A DNA stretch of 64,000 nt, taken from Membranipora membranacea (Eukaryota; Bryozoa; Gymnolaemata; Cheilostomatida; Membraniporidae). Shown one piece after another: positions 39,217 through 48,290 of this stretch; the first letter of the stretch is position 1; each line of letters starts with the position of its first letter. The position numbers and the translations under genes were made by a program. The stretch covers positions 13,893,001 through 13,957,000 of the forward strand of contig OU612067.1 of the NCBI GenBank assembly GCA_914767715.1, read 5' to 3'. A model generated the notes under the pieces. The model had not been told where the DNA came from. It made no database searches and saw nothing but the letters and a program-made list of their open reading frames with translations.

Positions 39217-42200
39217 ATGGAGCATTACATTCTTTTACATATAGTAATTGCCATATTATTTCACACCGTAGTCTTGGGCTTTGACAGGATGACTCAAATT
39301 AATCAGTCTTTTCCTCCTGTTGAACCTGTGATAGCTGCTTCAGATGATATCACTATATATCCTATCACAAGTTTTACAGATGGATCAAAAAACAATATTT
39401 CAAGCTTTCTACTTCCTTTGCCTACACGTGAGCCGAACGGACCTATTGTTACACCTGCACCACCGGGAGCCAATCCGGCAGGCATAGGCATACATCAGTC
39501 ATCATCAGTAAACGTACAGGTTCCTCCGGGCTTTCCAGGTCAAGGTTTTGATTCTAAGAACAGACCACTACCTGACTACTACTCAGGAGTACGGGTAGGC
39601 GCTGACCTGACAACACATCATCCTGATTATCCCTTCATGGTGAGTGAGAAAAATTGTTTGAAATGTGAAATGTAAATATCACTTTTTATTAGCAGCTATC
39701 CAGCTATCTTAACAGTAGATGAAACATATTACATAATAACATCACATACAGGCGGTCTGATTGTTCGCAGGTTGCGGATGTTTTGCTCTGTTTTTCAGGC
39801 AGGCCAGTGTGACGTTGAGTGTTCTAGTCGGGCATTCTCTGTTCTAGCTTCGTGCTATCTGACTGTCCCATCGCATTTCAACTTCCTATATACCTTTAAT
39901 ACCGTTCTTCATATTCTAGTTTTTTTAGTAAGCAATAAACACATAAAAAAAAGAAGAAAAATACGCATGAAATTGTATTCATGTACCCCGGTATAGGCTT
40001 TGGCAAGCTAGCCTATTGTCTGAAAGCTCACTTCATTCAGCGGCATATGTAGTAAATGGGATTTGAACCAGCAACCCTCAGATGTCTAGCTCAAATCCCA
40101 ACCACTACGCCGCCCTTGTTTGGTTGATTGAATTGGACCTAGAACGCAAAAGTTGTGCAAAGTCACTCCTTGGAAGCCTTACTTAACTTACTTTCTCTAA
40201 AGATAAAAATTCAGATATTTTAAAGTGACAGTCTTACTAGGGCATGTTTGGTATAGTTTTGAACATCTCAGGCTGAAAATTCATTAAGGCATATGAGATA
40301 ATACAGCCTGTGAACCTAGTTGCAGTAAAACTACTGCTAAGTCTGAAAATTGGGATCATAGTGGATCAAAGTGATTTATTGCCTCCCCCTGATCACTATG
40401 GTCCAATATGACCCTTGCTAAAATAATTGGAAAAAAACTAAAATGGTATTTTCCACAATTATCATTATTTTTATTTGCTCTTTGAACTCATAATATTTAA
40501 TCACTGGAGTAATATATCCACTTTTCTAATAGGACCGACCCTTTGAGGATTTTTTTGGATTTGAGAAATCACCATAGGAGTGCTATCTAGGTTTTCATAA
40601 TTCTATACTTTCTAGGCATATTAGTTTTATTGTTATTCTGCCATCAAAAGTTGTGTGTGATATGTAGGCTATGGACAACTGTTATGTATTAGCCTCTGAA
40701 GGCCTCTCTACTTCTATCCTTCTGTGTCAGGAGTTATCCTCTCATGCACTGATAGAGGGTAACTCCCAACTTAAATCTCACAGCTCTCTTATTTGGGGAG
40801 GTTGGATTAGTGGTTTTACTTTTCTTTTCTGATGGTTCTGAGGAGACACATGTTTTGTGCACAGAAATTTTGCTAAGCTATGCCCTGATACATCACCATA
40901 TGTAAGTGTTTCTATATTGTTGTTTTCTGCATTATGTATATTAGTGTAATGTGTGTTTTGCTTATCTGAAGAGCTGTTTCTATGAGCAAAGATGAGATTA
41001 ATATTCAGTTTTGTGTGGCCTAAAACATATGGTAAATTTCACCAATATTAATTTTAGGTACAACCTCTGTGGCAATAAACTAAAGATAAAATAACTACAG
41101 TAAATCTACATAGATCCCAATACACCTTCTATAAATTCTATGTCAGTAGCATCGTTATTTTTCTTGTTGACACACGCAGCGTTAACAGCCAAAACCACAG
41201 CCTCAGCAGTGAGGTACTCAATGAAAACAGCTAGTTTGACAGGTACTCTAGCTTCTCTTAATATAGCTGCCTGTCTCGAGCTCATGGTGTATACTCCCAC
41301 CCCGGTACAACACCCTTCTTTATGAGTGAAGCGTCTGCTCTAACCCAAACCAAAATAAGCATTTCAATTACAAGTTATAGTTATTGAGTAAAATAATTTA
41401 AAACAGAAACGAATGCGGACATTTTGGTGAAAACCAAATCACTCACAGCTGTGACGATTCAGCTCTCAATGATTATAAGTCATCACCGCCTTCATAATTT
41501 GCCTCCAGAACGCAACCAACATTATCCATATTGTGGGAATGGTTGGCCTACAAAACAACATAAGCATTGTAGGGTCTTTACTCCAAACGATGTCAGGATG
41601 ACACCCTTGCAACACTATCTACAGCTACACAGATCAATATGTGATTAAGAATTGTAAAGCTGGTTGTTTTTTTTCAATATTTTGAACTCCAATGTCGTGT
41701 GATCAGAAGCAGAGCAATGAAAAGATATGCATGATGTTGGCAAGACCAGACCACAAACCAACAGCTTCAAAGAAATTTTAGAGATACCAGACTTTGGCCT
41801 GTGCTCTTTAACAGACTCTAAGATCAGGAGAGGAAGCCAGCCAATCAGGGAATGTTAATTTCTATTATGTTTTTGATACAGTTTGGCACAGTTTTGACTA
41901 GCGTTCGATTAGCAAAATATATCGGCAAAATCGAAATATCAAATACGGCCGACTTCACTCCGAATGAGACAATCGAGATAGATCTTTTGTCTTTTGCTGA
42001 AAAGTCTATCAACGAACAAGGTTGGTTTAGCATGCTAAGTGCATACATGTCTGAGGCCAATGCTAAGCTTGTTATTTCGAAATCCTAATCTGTGATGCAG
42101 AGAAGGTTGAACATTTTATACTGCATCTAACACCTGAGTGTAAATCTATAAAACAATTGCTATATTGTCTTCACATGCAGTGCAGTTTATTGTAACCTAG

Positions 42201-43038
42201 AATAGTTGTGGCACCATATTAAGAATGCCTTTACACATTATTTGAGCTTTTGATCGTTCTAGTAATGTTGCAAGATATTGCATCATCTCCCATGCCTGGC
42301 GCTGAATCTTAATAAAGACCATTCTCATTTACCGAACCCAAAATGATCTCATGTTGTTACCCTGTTGATGACCTGCTAATCAGAGATTTTGATCTATCAC
42401 ACAAATCTGTCATTTTTGGCTGAGGTTGTTTAATGGCATTATAAATGTTATTTTTATCAGGTCGTATGGCTAAAAGTTCAAAAACTATCACTTTGGATTC
42501 AGAGAACTCGTTGACAGCAATCATGACGGAGGCACCTCACGATGGAAAATATCCCGGCACAAATGCAACAGCTAAAATGTAAAGACATTGTATCGTCATC
42601 ATCAACCTCATTTTTAACTATTTTACTGGCACATTGTTTTGGGTCGAGTTGTGCTGCAGCTTGTTGATATGGGGCTATGGGTGCTTGTTAAAGAGCTATG
42701 TTGGGCTGAGTCAACAACCTTGTGTTGAACATTTAATTGCAAAGTATTTCCTTACATCATCTTAACTTGACTGACTCAACCTGTAGGCTTTGGAAATTAG
42801 CGCCAAAAATAAATGGCTTGTCCCACAACAGCTATGACAGCTGTTTGGGTGAGCCTCGAGTTTGTTTTTCCGCTTTGTCATGCATTCAAATTCATCTTCA
42901 TATGCCAAATTATATTGGAAGCTTCCAAGATACTGTTTGAATCCCAGACATAAAATTGAACTGAATTAAAATTTCTCTTTTTCAGCTCTGGCAGTCTTTG
43001 CTGCGATAAAACGATACATCATAACACAAACAAATTAA
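39217..43038 (+). CDS. Small secreted protein of unknown family, first copy
   Basis: Five exons fit by phase: 39217-39639, 41882-42020, 42461-42578, 42787-42848, 42986-43038, giving 264 residues with a TAA. Residues 1 to about 21 are a signal peptide (MEHYILLHIVIAILFHTVVLG). The mature start is Pro/Gly-rich (PPGFPGQGF, PAPPGA) with no Cys in the first exon; the later part (RLAKYIGKIEISNT, then APHDGKYPG) resembles nothing I know. The first exon is well supported, because it is preserved with a signal peptide in both duplicate copies and has a TATA box. Exons two and three have good acceptors and donors; exons four and five are chosen because they alone restore phase. A decayed histone H2A fragment and a SINE lie in intron 1. 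Confidence 0.6.
39985..40120 (-). mobile_element. tRNA-derived SINE (shared by both duplicate copies)
   Basis: Minus strand: A box region (gtagtggttggg, about 40097-40110) and B box (ggttcaaatccc, 40058-40069) with tRNA-like spacing, followed by a body to about 39985. The homologous place in copy two (63486-63640) has a more degenerate B box. It predates the duplication. Confidence 0.65.
40121..41105. other. Intron 1 of the secreted-protein gene, no gene recognised
   Basis: AT-rich, closed in all frames. A hairpin with arms ggagttatcctctc and gagggtaactcc lies at 40730-40768. The left part is matched by the end of the window in the second copy. Confidence 0.4.
41106..41300 (-). pseudogene. 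Histone H2A-like fragment
   Basis: The minus strand encodes VPVKLAVFIEYLTAEAVVLA, then VNAACVNKKN, clearly aligned to the H2A core helix region (A-P-V-Y-x-A-A-V-L-E-Y-L-T-A-E then L-A-x-N-A-A-x-x-N-K-K). The VNAA spelling recalls macroH2A. Flanking residues diverge quickly, the arginines of the N-terminal helix are mostly lost, and no tail or complete fold is encoded, so it reads as a decayed retro- or segmental copy on the strand opposite to the host gene. Confidence 0.7.
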
Positions 43039-43767
43039 AATCAAGATATCAGAAGCTTAGTTGAAATATTTTACTGTCCCTACTTCTATTATACCCAATG
43101 CAAATGCTGATAAAAATTCAAACATTAAAAATTGATTTTAAATCAGCTGCTATAGTTTTCAACACCATCTTATTACTGAAAAAATGCATTACTTATTTAA
43201 TCCGGGTTGTTGGGTTCTCTGGTCTATCTGTTCTAGTAGAATAATTAAATACCAATTTCATTCTTTGCTGTTGATGTCATGGAAAATAATGTGATATGAT
43301 GATTTAACTGGTTCTTCTGATTCCTAAACATATATAAAGGGCAAGCTTCAAAGTTCTGGTACACACTGGACATACTCGTTGGCGAAGATTTGATTATAGA
43401 ATATGTGAAATGAATATAAACATATACATATTCACGAGCACTGACCAGGTAATAGATTGATTCTAGCACTCACTTATTTACCAGATCGGCCTTTGCATAT
43501 GTGTCACAAGTCACCGCCTCTATACACTGTACCAAGGGTATAGTTGCAGCACCACCACCACAAATTTATGTATGACATGATCAGTGAGTTGAACAGGCCT
43601 GATTTTATTAATTATTAAAATAAAATTGTTGCTTGATTCATTTGTGTCATTCTCTATGTGGTGTTAAAGAGATATGGGACAGCTGCTCATAACATTTGAA
43701 TGTTGTCATTATATTCAGAATTTGATTGTTATAATAAATCTAATCGTAGATATATCCTGATTTGTAG

Positions 43768-44780
43768 ATAGATGTTAATGGGGACATAATTCACACCTAC
43801 AATGGCTTAGTGCAGACTGATCTTTCCATTGAAAAATATAATTTCTGTAACAATGATTCTCCACCATATATGACCTACTGCGAGCAGGTAATATTAACAT
43901 CATTCATCTTAAAAATCTTTCAACTTTCCAGACTTGTTTAGAAGAAGAAGATTTATGGTTATGAAGCAGAGTTGCCTGAAACTACTGACCCTAACTAACT
44001 ATACATGTACTATGCATTAACAGATGACATCACATTTTCTGGAGTTCAAAGCAAGTGTTGAGCCAGTATTGCCACCACAATGCGGATCAAACCACAGAGG
44101 TCTAAACTACATGTACTTTGGAGGGCTGGGCTATGTCATCATGAAACAGAAGGTACCGTGACACACAATGTTTTCACAACTTTCCAATATTGTAGAGCTA
44201 ATTCTGGATGGTTAGTCAGTTAGTCTGTCAGTCATCAACGAGTAATGAATCATAAGAGAATCCGCCCCTAACAGAATATAGTTAAAGTGATGAGTCATGG
44301 TCCTTTTCTTCTCTTTTTTCTAAATTTTTTTCTTTTTAATTTTTCTATTTTATTTATTTCTGCAAGAAGAGATGTCATAAGCTAAAGAGTCTATTACATA
44401 CAATTGACATAACTATCATAGCCTGATTAATTATTTCATTGCAGGTGGTGGTTGATGATTGGTTCGAAGTTGAATATGGAGATTTTCTAGTACACAACAA
44501 TTATCAGTCACTGGTAAACATCAGCTTAACTGTACCGAGATTTGGGAAGCATATCTCCACTAATATCACAATCGACTTATCCAACTCCTTGTGCAATGAA
44601 TCCATTGACTTGTCATCTGAACTTAAGAAACTGAGAGGACTGCAGGAGAGACCAAATATCAATAAAGAATTCGTAATCAAGTCTTCTTCATCAACTGGTC
44701 TATCTAAGATGTGCCACAGCAGTCTGAACCCAATATCTGTCATAACAACGATCTTCCTCATGAGTTTTTATAACCAATAA
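43768..44780 (+). CDS. Three exons of an unknown surface protein, possibly GPI-anchored
   Basis: Exons 43768-43887, 44024-44152 and 44445-44780 are all phase 0 to phase 0 with good splice sites and give 195 residues to a TAA. The sequence has Cys pairs (FCNND, TYC, PQCGSN) and several N-glycosylation sites, and it ends SLNPISVITTIFLMSFYNQ. Such a hydrophobic C-terminus after a Ser-rich stretch (SSSSTG) resembles a GPI-attachment signal. The upstream partner is uncertain: the secreted-protein exon at 42461-42578 ends in phase 2, which does not match, so an exon may be hidden in 42849-43767, or these are the end of another transcript. Confidence 0.55.
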
Positions 44781-46061
44781 AATGCAACAATTAAAAGTGT
44801 ATGGATTGATATAGAATACAACAGTATTTATATTTTGATCAAACTACTGTGCGTACATATATGTGTGTCAGTGTATATAGTCATACTCGCTGATTTTATC
44901 TGGACTACAAACTTACCTAAGCTATGTTATGTGTATCAGTTTCAAGTTGAATATATTCTGTCTATTTGACAGCATGTTCATGTTCGGCATGTTATGAATT
45001 TGGTTATAAAAAAGGTTATAGGTTTACCAGAAGATGTTGGTGGAAAGTGTCCTCTCATATTTAGTGATGCACAGACCATTTCTATCTGTCGGATTATTCG
45101 CAACAGCTGATCAAAGCATCAGCTTAGTTCACAAACACATCAAGGCAATACAGCGTTACGGTCATTTATCAATATACGATCTGATATCCAAACCAATAGT
45201 TATCAGATTTAGAAAATTCTTTAAACTGACTTGGCCTTAAATGTAGTGAGACCAATATTGCATAATATTTAATTTTAATAATTGATCAGGTAACTCCAAC
45301 AACAGAATGGCATTTTAGGAAAGATTATGTGTAGTGTCTCCAATGTTTCCTAAGCGAGTCAGCTGACGTGATGTCTCCTGGCTCAGACGCCTCACAACAT
45401 CTTCATGTAAAATAACATTGAAATTAAATGTCCCTTTATACATCATATTGTATTGATTTGGGGTAACCTTTATTTACCCTCATGCTGACTTTCAACTTTT
45501 GATGAGGATCTGATGGGACAGAAGTTGACGGAAGTTCTTGGTTTGCACTGTGTTCGTTTAGCTAACAAACTAAAATGGTTATAACACAGATGCTTGGGTA
45601 GGTAAGCAACTGAGAGTAATTTCACTTATGATAGTGATTGACGTGATCAATAATGTTGATAGTTGGACAGTTCACTGCAGTTTATTTAGCAGGCCGAAGT
45701 CTCAGTGGAGTTGAACCACCCTGCTGGGTAATACATTAGCATAGCCACCATAACACAAGCAGCTAGATGAACGAATAACATCAATTAACACTCAACCAGA
45801 TACAATCGACACTTGGACTTAAGTTAATGTCAAAGACCTGTCCGAATATCAACATATCATATACTGGTGGAATGCTGCCGAGCTACTGAAAATGAATACC
45901 TGAACCAAAAATTTGATTCGACGACGTTTTGTCATTTTAGGGAGGAAATGAGGCAGAAAACGCTGTTTTTGTCAATGCAGGTGGAAGAGTCAAATTAATT
46001 GCAAGAAATTTCAAAATAGGTGGAATATATACTTAGAGATTGCGTTCATCGTTCATCATCT
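44781..46061. other. Intergenic, end of duplication unit one
   Basis: No gene could be supported. A plus-strand open frame (45034-45240) has no family resemblance. The boundary with the second copy falls near 46061. Confidence 0.4.
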
Positions 46062-47688
46062 ATAAATCAAGATCCATGCAATCACTTGTTGGGTGCGCTA
46101 TCCAACATGTCTACAATCTAAAATGAATATAGAAGAATATTATCCGCTGCTGCACAAAAGTAACAGAAGTTGGTGGGCGCATTTCTCGTTTGCAAAATGG
46201 TGTTCTTATGAGAATGTCAATAAGGTGCTGGCACTCAACTGGACTCATCAAACAAGTCATTGATCAGACATGAAGCTGAAAACTTTACCAAAAGTTCTTG
46301 ATATGAAATAAGATTGAATTGACTGGCAGCCTGAGTTTATCTACAGTTGAGATGGACTAATTTGAGTGGAAACCAGAGATTTATTTTTATGGCTGTTTCA
46401 GAGGTTCGTAATCGGTCACGATCACTCAGATTAACATCGGCGCTAAAACTAACCATCAGTGCCTCATTGGGATCCGTTCACGACATGATTTTGAACAGAC
46501 AATATTAAAATTTTACACAGAATATTACCGTTAATAATATATCAGAAACCTGCTATTCTATATTTTTCATATTTGAATATTCCAAAGTTATTGGATTGCT
46601 TGGAACTAATCTCAAATATAATAAGTATATGTAATAATAAGTCCTTGGTATTTCACTATTTGGACCCTAAATCAGCACTTAAACTAGGCCTTTATACTGC
46701 TCTCGATTTAAACCGGTTGAAACGCTTTCAAATAACACCCACAAATTTAATTTAATCAAATTCATTGGTGTATGTTCTGTAAAATTCACCGGGTGTACCC
46801 AGTTGTAGTGGTCATATTTAGACATGAAAAGGTGTTTTGTTTTGGCCTTATATGTGTGGGGAAATAACTCCTATTCTGTGTAATCTAGGTAATCTAAGCA
46901 TCAGGGAATTCCAGGTTGAGATTGCATTGTGGGATTTTGTTGGCATGGCAATTAATTCACCAAGTAAACTTGGAGAGAAGGCTGCTCGTATCAGACCAGC
47001 ACAGATTGAAAATTTTCAATTGAATTATGTCAAACTTCCTATGGGACTAGTATCAAAGATTATAAATACTTGATGGCAGGATACTTGATGCTAGTATGAT
47101 ATTGTATGGTCTTAAGACCACTGTCTTGGGGCAATTACAAACAACATTTTGACGTTTCTAATGCCTCTTATGTCATTTTTTGGCTGGATATCTTTTGCAT
47201 AACACATGAGCAACGAGTTCAATGAGTGCCTCACATTTCAGAAAGAAACCAAACTGTCAGAGTCTGAAAAACTTAGATATACCAGCTTCGCATACTTTCC
47301 CAACATGCTATTGACATGATATGGGGATATGCGGTAGCCCTGCCTCTCATCAACCATCTCATGCAATGATAAAACATATACAATGTAGAACCCAGTACTA
47401 TAGTCTTGACTTGTGCCAACTGCATCAAACTCTTGACTTCCCACTAATCACATATCGATAGTGTGAATATTTGGGATATGCAGTAGTGCTGCGGCTGACC
47501 TCTTCAACTGGGTACACTCTTTTGTCCTACATCAAATTTGTCTCATGCTATCATGTTTGAGCAGTCTTATGTCTAGGCTGCTTTTTGTTTTGTTCTCGTT
47601 GAGATGTCGTGCTGCCCCTGACCACCTTTTAAAATCATGTGATATGATATCTTGTTAAAATCCTAAATCTTCTTAAAAATTCAATAAA

Positions 47689-47883
47689 AGGTGTTTCTAG
47701 GGTTGAACAACGTGGTGAATCCAAAATTAAGCTTGTACGCAGTTGTAGCGATCATGTCAGCGGCAGCGCGGCAGCGCGGCAGCATATCCTCATTTCTTCT
47801 AAAAATTGCTTTTAATGAGTGAAATATTAAGAGTTTAAATAAAAGGTGTTTCAAGGGTATAACAACGTGCTGAATATAAAGAA
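47689..47883. repeat. Direct repeats and GC-rich triplets inside the foldback element
   Basis: aataaaaggtgtttc followed by agggt and acaacgtg occurs at about 47684-47722 and again at about 47840-47878. Between them lies gcggcagcgcggcagcgcgg, the most GC-rich short tract nearby. No coding content. Confidence 0.6.
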
Positions 47884-47929
47884 ATAGGGTGTAACCTAGA
47901 ACAAGTTTTATCCAATTGCCTGCATGCCT

Positions 47930-47982
47930 ATTGCTCCCAATCAACTGGTCACGCCGTGGCGTGACCAGTGGATCGGGAGCCA
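47930..47982. repeat. Near-perfect palindrome
   Basis: actggtcacgcc at 47943-47954 and ggcgtgaccagt at 47957-47968 form a 12-bp perfect stem around GT. The flanks (gctcccaatc and gatcgggagc) extend it with mismatches to about 53 bases. Confidence 0.75.
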
Positions 47983-48290
47983 CAGAATTTTTAACATTTC
48001 ACTTATTATATGCAATTTTGAGAAATATTGCGGATATGCTGCCGCAAGACAGTATCATACTAACCTCATGAAGATCTGACATTATACCTATTGAAAATTT
48101 TAAATTTGTCCTGATCTAACACGAGCAGACTTCTGCAAGTTTACTTGGTAAATAAATTGGCAAGTCAACAAAATCCCCACAATGCAGTTTCAACCTGGAA
48201 TTCCCTGAAGATTAGTTTAATAAGATAACACAGAATAGGAGTTATGTCCCCACACATATAATACAAAAACAAAACACCTTTGTGTATGTG

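Larger units (their letters stand above)
30455..46061. repeat. Tandem duplication, first copy (unit about 15.6 kb)
   Basis: From ctataaatcaatattcatgc near 30460 the sequence matches that from about 46062 onward in order, through the channel gene and the following gene, up to the window end (which matches about 40430). If this is a simple head-to-tail duplication, copy one runs 30455-46061. Introns have diverged visibly but exons align almost base for base. Confidence 0.8.
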
